From Sphingomonas sp. PL-96 (GTDB lineage Bacteria; Pseudomonadota; Alphaproteobacteria; Sphingomonadales; Sphingomonadaceae): 64,000 nt of DNA. Within the stretch, counting starts at the first letter, position 1; each line of letters starts with the position of its first letter. Where the stretch lies: assembly GCF_020707215.1 (NCBI RefSeq), contig NZ_JAJFET010000010.1, forward strand, positions 1 to 64,000, read 5' to 3'. The notes beneath the pieces were generated by a model. That model saw only the letters and a list, made by a program, of their open reading frames with translations. It had not been told where the DNA came from and made no database searches. A program made the translations under genes and the position numbers. This document shows, piece by piece, positions 1 to 8,205 of this stretch.

Positions 1-35
1 CGTTCGGCGGCGGCGGCGCTTCGGGGAGCTGGTGA
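1..35 (+). CDS. C-terminal end of a TPM-domain (YgcG-like) protein, partial
   Basis: Only the last ten residues are in the window, reading FGGGGASGSW and then TGA at 33-35. A glycine-serine tail ending in SGSW or similar is usual for YgcG/TPM-domain membrane proteins, whose extracytoplasmic TPM domain is followed by a membrane helix and a low-complexity tail. The stop codon overlaps the next start (TGATG), so the two genes are translationally coupled. The assignment rests on the tail and on the neighbour being a TPM-like protein. Confidence 0.65.
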   Translation, partial: FGGGGASGSW

Positions 36-706
36 TGCATCTGACGGAACAGGATCATGCGACGGTCACCCAGGCGGTGACCGCGGCCGAGCGTACCACC
101 GACGGCGAGATCGTCACGGTGGTGGCCGGCCGTTCCGACTCCTACCATGACGTGGCGCTGCACTGGGCGGCGCTGGCGATGCTGCTCGTCCTGGCGCTGC
201 TGTCGGTATGGCCCGGCATTGCGGCGGCGCTGTACGAGCGCGTGTTCGACCCCTGGACTCAGGTGGTGCACCCAAGCGTGCTGCTGCTGATCGCGCTGGT
301 GCTGCAGGTGCTCGCGTTCGCGGCCGTGCGGCTGCTGCTGCTGATCCCGGCGCTGCGGCTGCGGCTGACGCCGGGGGCCACCAAGACGCGGCGGGTGCGC
401 CGGCGCGCGCTGGGGCTGTTCCGCACCGCTGCGGAAAAGCGCACGCGCGGGCAGACGGGCGTGCTGCTCTACCTGTCGCTGGCCGAGCATCGCGCCGAGC
501 TGATCGCGGACGCCGCCATCCACGCCCGGGTCGCACCCGAGGTGTGGGGCGAGGCGATGGCGGCGCTGGTGGCCGCCGCGCGCGCAGGGCACGTGGCACA
601 GGGCATGGCTGAGGCCGTGGCGCAGGTGGGGGTGGTGCTCGCCGAGCATTTCCCGCGCAGCGCCGATGACATCAACGAACTACCGGATCGGCTGATCGAA
701 CTATGA
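35..706 (+). CDS. TPM-domain-like membrane protein
   Basis: A 223-residue protein with an N-terminal segment typical of TPM domains (EQDHATVTQAV, TTDGEIVTVVAGRSDSY), two hydrophobic stretches at about residues 40-66 and 80-111, and a cytoplasmic-looking half with a basic start (TKTRRVRRRALGLF). This matches the small TPM proteins that follow YgcG in sphingomonads and other Proteobacteria. Their molecular role is not established; related TPM proteins have been linked to membrane protein quality control. I start at ATG 35, which overlaps the upstream stop; a GTG three bases earlier is possible. The stop overlaps the next gene by four bases (ATGA), so the three genes form one operon. Confidence 0.8.
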   Translation: MHLTEQDHATVTQAVTAAERTTDGEIVTVVAGRSDSYHDVALHWAALAMLLVLALLSVWPGIAAALYERVFDPWTQVVHPSVLLLIALVLQVLAFAAVRLLLLIPALRLRLTPGATKTRRVRRRALGLFRTAAEKRTRGQTGVLLYLSLAEHRAELIADAAIHARVAPEVWGEAMAALVAAARAGHVAQGMAEAVAQVGVVLAEHFPRSADDINELPDRLIEL

Positions 707-1239
707 GCAAGGACGCGAACCTCCCCGTCGAGACCATGTGGGAGGGCAAGTACATCGTCGCCAAGAAGCAGGGGACGTGGGAATATGTCGGCCGCGCCCG
801 CGGCATCGAGGCCGCGGTGATCCTGGCGGTGGATGACGAAGACCATGTGCTGCTGGTCGACCAGTTCCGCATGCCGCTGGGCCGCCGCTGCCTGGAATTG
901 CCGGCCGGGCTGATCGGCGACGAGGTCGCGGGCGAGGACGTCACCGTCGCCGCCGCGCGCGAGCTGGAGGAGGAAACCGGCTACCGGCCGGGCCGGATCG
1001 AGGCGGTGGGCAGCTTCAACTCCTCGCCCGGCATGGTCACCGAAGGGTTCACGCTGATGCGCGCGACCGAACTGGTGAAGACCGGCGAGGGCGGCGGCGT
1101 CGACGGGGAGGACATCACCGTCCACCGCGTGCCCCTGGCCGAGGTCGAGGGCTTCATCGCCGCCAAACGCGCTGAGGGCTTCGCGATGGACGTGAAGCTG
1201 CTGCTGCTGCTCGGCGCAGGGATCCTGGCGGGGCGTTGA
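703..1239 (+). CDS. NUDIX hydrolase, ADP-ribose pyrophosphatase-like
   Basis: A 178-residue protein of the ADP-ribose pyrophosphatase/NudF-like type, which would hydrolyse a nucleoside diphosphate linked to another moiety, such as ADP-ribose. The core of the Nudix box is visible as RELEEETGY at residues 86-94, preceded by LELPAGLIGDEVAGED, where the usual G and E positions are spread by a short insertion. A strand VLLVDQFRMPLG before the box and SFNSSPGMVTEGFTL after it fit the family. The start overlaps the upstream stop (ATGA). The substrate cannot be told from the sequence. Confidence 0.85.
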   Translation: MSKDANLPVETMWEGKYIVAKKQGTWEYVGRARGIEAAVILAVDDEDHVLLVDQFRMPLGRRCLELPAGLIGDEVAGEDVTVAAARELEEETGYRPGRIEAVGSFNSSPGMVTEGFTLMRATELVKTGEGGGVDGEDITVHRVPLAEVEGFIAAKRAEGFAMDVKLLLLLGAGILAGR

Positions 1240-1255
1240 ACCCCGCCCTGCGCTG

Positions 1256-1537
1256 TCAGCGGAAGTTGTCGGCGTAGGCCTGGAGCTTCAGAGTGCGCTC
1301 GGGCGCCGGGACAACGTGATAGGTGAGGCCCTGCTTTTCGGCATAGGCCTGCGCGGCCTCGGCGGTCGGAAAGCTCAGGCGGACCTGGTCGCGAGTGTCG
1401 CCGGAGCCGGCCCAGCCGGTCAGCGGATCGGCATGCTTGGGCTCGGCGGGCTCGAACTCCAGGATCCAGGTGCCGGTGCGGGCACGACCGGACTGGGTGG
1501 AATTCTTCGGACGCTGATAGATACGGGCGGACGGCAC
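1256..1537 (-). CDS. ETC complex I accessory subunit (NDUFS4-like)
   Basis: A 93-residue protein of the ETC_C1_NDUFA4/NDUFS4 family, the 18-kDa accessory subunit of NADH dehydrogenase found in mitochondria and Alphaproteobacteria. Conserved features are ARIYQRPKNSTQSG near the start, WILEFEP, the DPLTGWAGSGDT motif, and the end TLKLQAYADNFR. I chose GTG at 1537 because a good ribosome site (GGAGAAG, six bases before) precedes it and the product then begins like its relatives; a GTG at 1549 is in frame. It lies 38 bases downstream of hrpB on the same strand, away from the nuo operon, which is common for this gene. Confidence 0.87.
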   Translation of the reverse strand: MPSARIYQRPKNSTQSGRARTGTWILEFEPAEPKHADPLTGWAGSGDTRDQVRLSFPTAEAAQAYAEKQGLTYHVVPAPERTLKLQAYADNFR

Positions 1538-1575
1538 AAGCTTCTCCACGCGGGAATGGTTGTTTGGAAAACGCT

Positions 1576-4041
1576 CTAACGCGCCGCGCGCGCCCGTGCA
1601 TCCGCATTTTTGGTGCGAAGCGTTGCCGAGGCGGATGCGGGGTCGTCGGGCCAGGGGTGGCGGGGGTAACGGCCGCGCATCTCTTTCGCCACGGCGGCCC
1701 AGCTGCCGGCCCAAAATCCGGGCAGGTCGCGGGTCGTCTGGATCGGGCGGCCGGCGGGTGAGGTGAGGCTCAGCACCAGCGGCACCGCACCGCCGGCGAC
1801 AGTCGGGTGGCGAGCGAGGCCGAACAGCGCCTGGGGGCGAAGCTCGACGCGGGGACCGCCCTCGGCGCCATAGTCGATGGCATGGGTGGAGCCGGCCGGG
1901 CTTTCGAAGCGGGCGGGGGCGAGGCGACGGACGGCCTGCATCGCATCCCAGCCGGCGAGCGACTCCAGCGCTTGCGTCAGCGCGGAGGGTGCGATCGCGT
2001 CGAGGCGGCGCTTGCCCGAGAGCAGCGGCGGCAGCCATTCGTCAAGGCGGTCGAGCAGCACGGCATCGGATAGCGGATCGTCGATCCCGCCCATCTCGGC
2101 GGCAAAGCGCGCGCGGGCGCGCAGGGCAGTGGCATCGTCGCCCCAGGGGAGGAGGGTGAGGCCGTGGGCGCGCATGCCTTTGAGGAGCGCGGCTTCGATC
2201 TCGGTTGCCGAGGCGGCGCTGTCGGGGCCGGAGCTCAGCCGCAGCGCCCCCAGCGCGCGAGCACGGACGGCGCTGATCGCGCCGGTGGCGGGATCGAAGG
2301 CAACATCGCGGCGGACGGCGATGCGGTCGCCGAACAGCGATTCGATGGTGGCGAGGTCGATGGCGGCGGCCGAGAGGATGCGCGCGCCCGAGGCGGCGCC
2401 CTGCGTTTCCGCCACCGCCAGCCATTCGGCGCTGGCGAGCGGCGAGCTGGGGTCGAGGCGGAAACCGCGGCCGCCCACGCTCGCCCAATGCTCGCCGCTT
2501 GCGTCGCGACGGCGAGCGACGCGGTCGGGAAAGGCGAGCGCGACGCAGGTGGCGAGCGCCTGGGGGTCACGCTCGGCGGGAGGCGCCGCGGGGACGAGCT
2601 TTGCCCAGCGCTGGGCCATGCGGCGGCCAGCCTCGGCGCGCTGGCCGCGTTCGCTGCGCCAGCGGCGGTGGCGGAGTTCCAGGTCGGCGTCCTGGCCGCC
2701 GAGGCCGCGCTCGCCGAGCAGCACCGCGACTTCGGCGGCGACCTGGGCAAGGCCGCGTTCGCCGGCGCGCACCAGCATGTGGCCAAGGCGCGGGGGCAGC
2801 GGGAGGGACGCGATCACCGCACCGTGCGGAGTCGGGCGGCCATCGGCGTCGATCGCCTCCAGCGTCGTGAGGCGCGCCTTGGCCTCCGCGATCGCGGCGG
2901 CGGGCGGCGGATCGAGCCAGCGCAGCGTCGTGGGATCGGTGACTCCCCAGCGCGCGCAATCGAGCACCAGCGCGGAGAGGTCCGCCTCCAGGATTTCGGG
3001 CGGGTCGAAGCGCGGCAGGCCGGCGGTGGCGGCGGCCTCCCACAGGCGATAGGCGACGCCCGGCCGCTGGCGCGCGGCGCGGCCGGCGCGCTGCGTGACG
3101 GCGGCCTGGCTGGCGCGCTCGGTCACCAATCGGGTCATGCCCGCGGCGCGATCGTAGCGCGGACGGCGGGCGAGGCCGGAGTCGACCACGGTGCTGATGC
3201 CGTCGAGGGTCAGCGAGGTCTCGGCGATAGCGGTCGCAAGGACGAGCTTGCGGCGACCGTCGGGATCGGGGGCGATGGCGGCGCGCTGCTGGCCGGGCTC
3301 CAGGCTGCCGTGCAGGCGGTGGAGGACGATGTCGGGGCCGAGGCCCTCCAGCCGTTCGGCCGTACGCTCGATCTCGCCGACGCCGGGGAGGAAGGCGAGC
3401 ACGCCGCCGTCGGTGTCGGCCAGCGCGGTGCGGATGGCGCGGGCCATGCCATCCTCGATCCGCTGTTCGGCGGCGCGGCCGAGGTGGCGGAGCTCCAGCG
3501 GGTGGCTACGGCCTTCACTCTCCACCACCGGCGCGCCGTCGAGCAGTCGGGCGAAGCGGGCGCCGTCGAGGGTTGCGGACATGGCGACGATGCGCAGGTC
3601 CGGACGGAGCCCGGCCTGGGCGTCGAGCGCCAGGGCCAGGCCGAAGTCGCTGTCGAGGCTGCGTTCGTGGACCTCGTCGAACAGGACTGCCGAGATACCG
3701 GCGAGTTCGGGATCGGCCTGGATGCGGGCAACGAAAATGCCCTCGGTCACGACCGTCACCCGCGTGTCGGCCGATCGGCGGCTGTCCATGCGGGTGGCAT
3801 AGCCGAAGGTGCGGCCGGCGGGTTCGCCGGCAAGTGCTGCCATGCGCTCGGCCGCGGCACGGGCGGCGATGCGGCGGGGCGAGAGGAGCAGGATTTCGCC
3901 GGTGCACCAGGGCTGGTCGAGGAGTGCCGGGGCGACGGCGGTGGTCTTGCCGGCGCCGGGCGGGGCGACGAGCACGGCGCTGCTGCGCGCGGCCAGGTGG
4001 CCGAGCAGGGCGGGCAGGACGGCGTGGATCGGCAGGGTCAT
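1576..4041 (-). CDS. hrpB: ATP-dependent helicase HrpB
   Basis: An 821-residue DEAH-type superfamily 2 helicase of normal HrpB length. The Walker A motif GAGKTT is at residues 29-34, the Walker B/DEAH box is DEVH at 123-126, motif III is SAT at 156-158, and motif VI reads QRAGRAAR. The C-terminal HrpB domain, with RLDAIAPSALTQ and an ending rich in WP and RYPRHPWPDDP, is present. HrpB is widespread in Proteobacteria; its RNA substrate is not well defined. The extreme C-terminus is basic and alanine-rich. Long open frames on the opposite strand are shadows caused by high GC. Confidence 0.93.
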   Translation of the reverse strand: MTLPIHAVLPALLGHLAARSSAVLVAPPGAGKTTAVAPALLDQPWCTGEILLLSPRRIAARAAAERMAALAGEPAGRTFGYATRMDSRRSADTRVTVVTEGIFVARIQADPELAGISAVLFDEVHERSLDSDFGLALALDAQAGLRPDLRIVAMSATLDGARFARLLDGAPVVESEGRSHPLELRHLGRAAEQRIEDGMARAIRTALADTDGGVLAFLPGVGEIERTAERLEGLGPDIVLHRLHGSLEPGQQRAAIAPDPDGRRKLVLATAIAETSLTLDGISTVVDSGLARRPRYDRAAGMTRLVTERASQAAVTQRAGRAARQRPGVAYRLWEAAATAGLPRFDPPEILEADLSALVLDCARWGVTDPTTLRWLDPPPAAAIAEAKARLTTLEAIDADGRPTPHGAVIASLPLPPRLGHMLVRAGERGLAQVAAEVAVLLGERGLGGQDADLELRHRRWRSERGQRAEAGRRMAQRWAKLVPAAPPAERDPQALATCVALAFPDRVARRRDASGEHWASVGGRGFRLDPSSPLASAEWLAVAETQGAASGARILSAAAIDLATIESLFGDRIAVRRDVAFDPATGAISAVRARALGALRLSSGPDSAASATEIEAALLKGMRAHGLTLLPWGDDATALRARARFAAEMGGIDDPLSDAVLLDRLDEWLPPLLSGKRRLDAIAPSALTQALESLAGWDAMQAVRRLAPARFESPAGSTHAIDYGAEGGPRVELRPQALFGLARHPTVAGGAVPLVLSLTSPAGRPIQTTRDLPGFWAGSWAAVAKEMRGRYPRHPWPDDPASASATLRTKNADARARAAR

Positions 4042-4163
4042 CGCGGCAAACGGTTGGTCGAAAGTTGGTCCAGGATGCGGGGTCGCACCGGCCGCCCGGA
4101 GGGGCAGCGTGGCGGCTCCATGCCATGGTTTGGCGGGGTAGGACAGCGGGGGGCGCCGGTGGC

Positions 4164-5795
4164 TCAGCGGGGGAAGGCGCCCAGCCGGCGCAGGAAGGCG
4201 GTGCAGCCCGTCAGGTCGAGGCTCTCGGCACGCCAGGCGAGGACGCCGTCGGGGCGGACCAGGAGCAGCGCCTGGGCGCGGTCGTCGGCAAGGCCGTAGC
4301 GGTCGAACAGGTCGGCGCGCTCGACCCGTTCGACGGCGCCGTGTGCACCCGCGGTCAGGCGGGCGAGCAAGTGGGTTGCCACGCGGTCCCCGGAGAGACG
4401 GGCAAGCGCGTCGGCAAGGCTACCTGCCTCCACCGGCGACAAGGGCCTGCGGGAGAGGGCGACGATGTGGAAGCGATACCCGGCGAGCAGGTCGAGCAGG
4501 TCGCGGTGGCGGCTAAGCTGGGCATTGGGCGCACGCTCGCCCGGTCGGGGGGCGGGACCCTTGGCGAGATCGGCGACGGCAGGGCCCGGACCATAGGCGC
4601 TGTCGATCTGGGCAAGTCGCCGGAACGCGCGCTCCTGCACCAGGTCGAGCGCGGATGCCGGGCCGACGAGCATCGGTGCGAGTGCGTCGCGCAGCCAGGC
4701 ACGCCAGCCGACCTGGCCGGCCGCGGCGCTGAAGATTCGGTCGGTGAAGCGCAGCACCTCCTGTGCGACCGGCAGGCGCTCCGCGCCATAGCTGTCGAGC
4801 AGCGCGTCCGGGGCACCGCCGCGCAGCACCGACACCAGCTTCCAGGCAAGGTTGGCGGCGTCCTGCAGCCCGGTGTTCATGCCCTGCCCGCCGACGGGGG
4901 AGTGGATGTGGGCAGCATCGCCCGCGACGAACACCGGGCCATTGCGATAGCGGTCGACGGCACGGTGGTGGGTGCGAAAGCGCGTCAGCCATTGGGGACG
5001 GGACAGAGTAACCGGCAGGCAGCTTGCCTCCGCAAAGGCGGCCTGGAGCTCGGCAAGCGTCAGGTCGGGGGCGGCATGCTCGTCGGGATCGGCGCGCAGG
5101 TCGGTCGTCATCACCCGGGCCAGGCCGGAGCCGTCGAGCGGAAAGAACAGCCCGATGCGGTCGGCATGGACGAACACGCGGAACCGGTCCCCCTCGAGTG
5201 GCCAGTCGACCGCAACATCGCCGAGCAGGAAGTTCTGCGGATAGGGCGCGCCCTCGAAGCGGAGGTTCAGCGCGTGGCGCACGGCGCTGTGCGCGCCGTC
5301 CGCGCCGATGACGTAGCGGGCGTGGAGGGTGGTGGCGCTGCCCGTCGCGTCGAGCGCCGCCACTTCGACACCGTCGGGGCGGAGGGTGAGGCCGGTGACC
5401 GCCACCTCGCGCTCCACGTCGAGCCAGGCATCGTCGAGCGCGTCGAGCAGCACTGACTCCGTCTCTGCCTGGGGCAGCATCAGGATGAAGCGGAACGGCG
5501 TGTCCGGGGCGCTGGCATGGTCGAAGTTCAGGCCGCCCACGGCTTCGCCCGAGACGTGGAAGCTCATGCCGGTGTTGATCACCCCGCGCTGGAGCAGCGT
5601 TTCGGCAAGCCCCAGGCTCGCGAACAGCTCCAGCGTGCGCGCGGAAATGCCAAAGGCGCGGGATTCCCGAGTGGGCTCAGCGGCGCGGTCGACGATGCGG
5701 ACGTCGATCCCCTGTCGCCTGAGCAACAGCGCCGCCATCAACCCGGTGGGTCCTGCGCCCACCACCAGCACCTCGCACCGATCGCCGTCCGACAT
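4164..5795 (-). CDS. FAD-dependent aromatic monooxygenase
   Basis: A 543-residue flavoprotein hydroxylase of the PheA/TfdB/pentachlorophenol monooxygenase class. The FAD-binding GAGPTG lies at residues 13-18, the second motif reads VIGADGAHSAVR in the middle, and the GD motif appears as FVAGDAAHIHSPVGGQGMN. The C-terminal part resembles the thioredoxin-like domain of this family. Such enzymes use NAD(P)H and oxygen to hydroxylate an aromatic or polyketide substrate. No ring-cleavage or other catabolic genes flank it, so the substrate is unknown. It diverges from anmK across 123 bases. Confidence 0.87.
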   Translation of the reverse strand: MSDGDRCEVLVVGAGPTGLMAALLLRRQGIDVRIVDRAAEPTRESRAFGISARTLELFASLGLAETLLQRGVINTGMSFHVSGEAVGGLNFDHASAPDTPFRFILMLPQAETESVLLDALDDAWLDVEREVAVTGLTLRPDGVEVAALDATGSATTLHARYVIGADGAHSAVRHALNLRFEGAPYPQNFLLGDVAVDWPLEGDRFRVFVHADRIGLFFPLDGSGLARVMTTDLRADPDEHAAPDLTLAELQAAFAEASCLPVTLSRPQWLTRFRTHHRAVDRYRNGPVFVAGDAAHIHSPVGGQGMNTGLQDAANLAWKLVSVLRGGAPDALLDSYGAERLPVAQEVLRFTDRIFSAAAGQVGWRAWLRDALAPMLVGPASALDLVQERAFRRLAQIDSAYGPGPAVADLAKGPAPRPGERAPNAQLSRHRDLLDLLAGYRFHIVALSRRPLSPVEAGSLADALARLSGDRVATHLLARLTAGAHGAVERVERADLFDRYGLADDRAQALLLVRPDGVLAWRAESLDLTGCTAFLRRLGAFPR

Positions 5796-5918
5796 GGCCT
5801 TGTCTCCACGCTGGCATCGCTTGGCGCGCTGTGCTTTGGGTCGGGACAGCAGCGCTGCGGCTCCACGCTATCGCGGGCCGCGCGGCGCGGCGAGCGGCGA
5901 TTTTCACGGGAGCGGCAA

Positions 5919-7010
5919 ATGCGCGTGCTGGGATATATGAGCGGCACTTCGCTGGACGGTGTGGACGCCGCGATCCTGGAGACGGATGGGGAGGCGATCA
6001 CCGGCTTCGGCCCCGCGTTGATGCTGCCGTTCGGCGCCGAGGAGCGCCGCGTGCTTGTCCAGGCAACCGAGGATGCGATCGCGAGCGACGGCCATGGCCC
6101 GCGCCCTGCGAGCTTTGCCGAGGCCGAGCGCGTGATCCACGACGCCCATGTCCGCGCCGCGCGCGCGCTGCTGGCCGAGCCCGATGCGGGCACGATCGAG
6201 CTGGTCGGCTTTCACGGGCAGACGGTGCTGCACCGGCCCGAGCGCCGGCTGTCGATCCAGCTGGGCGACCCGGATGCATTGGCGGTGGCGCTGGGCGTGC
6301 CGGTCGTCGCCGACCTGCGCCAGGCGGACCTGGCCGCAGGCGGACAGGGTGCGCCGCTGGCGCCGATCTACCATGCCGCGCTGGCGGAATGGGCCGGGTG
6401 TGCGCGGCCGGTCGCGTTTCTCAACATCGGCGGGGTCGCGAACGTGACCGCGATTCGGCCCGACGGGAGCGTGGCGGCATTCGACGTCGGGCCGGGCAAT
6501 GGCCTCATCGACCAACTGGTGCAGGCGCGCGGGCTTGGCCGCTATGACGAGGGTGGGCGGCTGGCGGCGGCGGGCAGCGTCAATCGCGCCGTGGTCGACC
6601 GGTGGATGGCGAGCCCCTACTTCACCCGGACTGGCGCCAAGTCGCTCGACCGCTACGATTTCCCGCTCGATGCCGTGGCGGCGCTGTCTGACGCGGATGC
6701 GGCAGCGACGCTCACCGCCTTCACGGTCGCGGCGGTGGTGGCATGCCGCGCGCAGCTGGGCGAGGCGGCGGACGACTGGCACTGGATCGTGTGCGGCGGC
6801 GGGCGGCACAACCCGGTGATGATGGCCATGCTGGCCGACGCGCTGGGGCGAGTGGATTCGTCCGACACGCTGGGCATGCGCGGCGACTTCATCGAAGCGG
6901 AGGCGTTCGCCTATCTCGCGGCGCGATCGGTGCGCGCGCTGCCGATCTCGTTTCCGGGTACCACGGGGGTGCCGCAGGCGATGACGGGCGGAGTGGTCTA
7001 CCGGGGATAA
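5919..7010 (+). CDS. anmK: Anhydro-N-acetylmuramic acid kinase
   Basis: A 363-residue sugar kinase that cleaves and phosphorylates 1,6-anhydro-MurNAc to MurNAc-6-phosphate during recycling of cell-wall peptidoglycan in the cytoplasm. The signature MSGTSLDGVDAA is at residues 7-18, with the catalytic Asp expected at 13. FLNIGGVANVT, FDVGPGNGLID and CGGGRHNPVMM mark the ATPase fold. The end TTGVPQAMTGGVVYRG is typical. ATG 5919 is preceded by GGGAGCGG. A nested hairpin follows the stop. In sphingomonads the gene often sits by tyrS, which is not the case here. Confidence 0.94.
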   Translation: MRVLGYMSGTSLDGVDAAILETDGEAITGFGPALMLPFGAEERRVLVQATEDAIASDGHGPRPASFAEAERVIHDAHVRAARALLAEPDAGTIELVGFHGQTVLHRPERRLSIQLGDPDALAVALGVPVVADLRQADLAAGGQGAPLAPIYHAALAEWAGCARPVAFLNIGGVANVTAIRPDGSVAAFDVGPGNGLIDQLVQARGLGRYDEGGRLAAAGSVNRAVVDRWMASPYFTRTGAKSLDRYDFPLDAVAALSDADAAATLTAFTVAAVVACRAQLGEAADDWHWIVCGGGRHNPVMMAMLADALGRVDSSDTLGMRGDFIEAEAFAYLAARSVRALPISFPGTTGVPQAMTGGVVYRG

Positions 7011-7013
7011 GCG

Positions 7014-7045
7014 AACGGGCCTGCCGACGCGGCAGATGGCCCGTT
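7014..7045 (+). terminator. Nested hairpin after anmK
   Basis: An outer perfect 8-base stem (AACGGGCC and GGCCCGTT) encloses a perfect 5-base stem (TGCCG and CGGCA). It starts four bases after the anmK stop. No clear T-run follows, so intrinsic termination is inferred from position and stability only. Confidence 0.55.
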
Positions 7046-7143
7046 GCCAGGCCTGCCGCAAATCCGCCGTCCCGTGAGGCGGAAGGCGTTCAACGCGCGT
7101 TCGTGGGGCACCGCCGCCCGAGGCGGCAGCAGAGAGGCTGATC

Positions 7144-8160
7144 GTGGGACGCAACCGCTATTACCAGGGGCCGCCGAGCGACCATTTCGACGGGACGCGC
7201 TTCTTCAATCCGGGACGGCCGATCGCCGACAGCCGGCTGGGCGACGTTCTGAAGTGGAAGTTCGGCACGCGTCCGGCGACCTGGCCGAAATCGGTGCCGG
7301 TCGTCCAGACCGTGCCGGAGCCGCGGGTGGCGGGGCTTTCGATTACCGCGGTCGGCCATGCATCGCTGCTGATCCAGGCCGCGGGCGTGAACCTGCTCAC
7401 GGATCCGGTCTGGTCGGAGCGGGCGAGCCCCTTCACCTTTGCCGGCCCGAAGCGGGTGACGGCGCCCGGCATCGCGTTCGAGGCGCTGCCGCGAATCGAC
7501 GCGGTGCTGCTGTCGCACAACCATTACGACCATCTCGACATGGCGACGCTTCGGCGGCTGCATGCGCGCGACCAGCCGCTGATGGTGATGCCGCTGGGCA
7601 ACGACAGGATCGTCCAGAAGGGCGTGCCCGGCGCGCGTACGGTCGCGGGCGATTGGGGCGATCGCATCGCGCTGCCGCGGGGAGCTGCGACGACGCTGGT
7701 GCCGGCCAACCACTGGTCGGCACGCGGCACCGGCGACCGGCGCATGGCGCTGTGGGCGGGGCACTGGATCGAGACGCCGGTGGGCAGCGTCTATTTCGCC
7801 GGCGACAGCGGCTGGTGCGGCGGCGGCATCTTTCGCGACATGGCGGCCAGGCACGGCGCGCCCGATGTCGCGCTGCTGCCGATCGGCGCCTATGCCCCGC
7901 GCTGGTTCATGGCGCCGCAGCATGCCGATCCGGACGAGGCGGTGGCGATGTTCGAGGCGCTCGGTGCCCGCCATGCGCTTGGCATTCACTGGGGCACGTT
8001 CCAGCTGACCGACGAGGCGCGCGAAGAACCGGTGACGCGGCTGGCCGCGGCACTGGCGAAACGCGGCATCGCGCCCGAACAGTTCATCGCAGCGACACCC
8101 GGTATAACTTACGCGTTTCTTGCCTCGGGCCGGGAAACTTCTGCGACAATTGGTCGCTAA
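7144..8160 (+). CDS. Metallo-beta-lactamase-fold hydrolase (NAPE-PLD-like)
   Basis: A 338-residue cytoplasmic MBL-fold protein. The zinc motif is SHNHYDHLD (HxHxDH), followed by ANHWSARG and FAGDSGWCGGG for further ligands, and GIHWGTFQLT near the end. The order and the N-terminal YYQGPPSDHFDGTRFFNPG match the bacterial relatives of N-acyl-phosphatidylethanolamine phospholipase D, also annotated as RomA/UlaG-like. Its substrate here is unknown; a phospholipid-like ester is an inference from the family. The start is GTG 7144, supported by AGAGAGG six bases upstream. Confidence 0.85.
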   Translation: MGRNRYYQGPPSDHFDGTRFFNPGRPIADSRLGDVLKWKFGTRPATWPKSVPVVQTVPEPRVAGLSITAVGHASLLIQAAGVNLLTDPVWSERASPFTFAGPKRVTAPGIAFEALPRIDAVLLSHNHYDHLDMATLRRLHARDQPLMVMPLGNDRIVQKGVPGARTVAGDWGDRIALPRGAATTLVPANHWSARGTGDRRMALWAGHWIETPVGSVYFAGDSGWCGGGIFRDMAARHGAPDVALLPIGAYAPRWFMAPQHADPDEAVAMFEALGARHALGIHWGTFQLTDEAREEPVTRLAAALAKRGIAPEQFIAATPGITYAFLASGRETSATIGR

Positions 8161-8205
8161 GCCCCCACCGGAGTGAACGCGCAGTTGCGCGGGTGGGAGA
8201 GTTGA

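Noticed and set aside
2164-4299. A 711-residue plus-strand frame opposite hrpB
   Set aside because: Shadow of hrpB with low-complexity glycine/alanine composition.
8161-8205. Riboswitch before the first TonB receptor (for example cobalamin type)
   Set aside because: Only 45 bases separate it from the upstream gene, too short for such an element, and no conserved box is visible.
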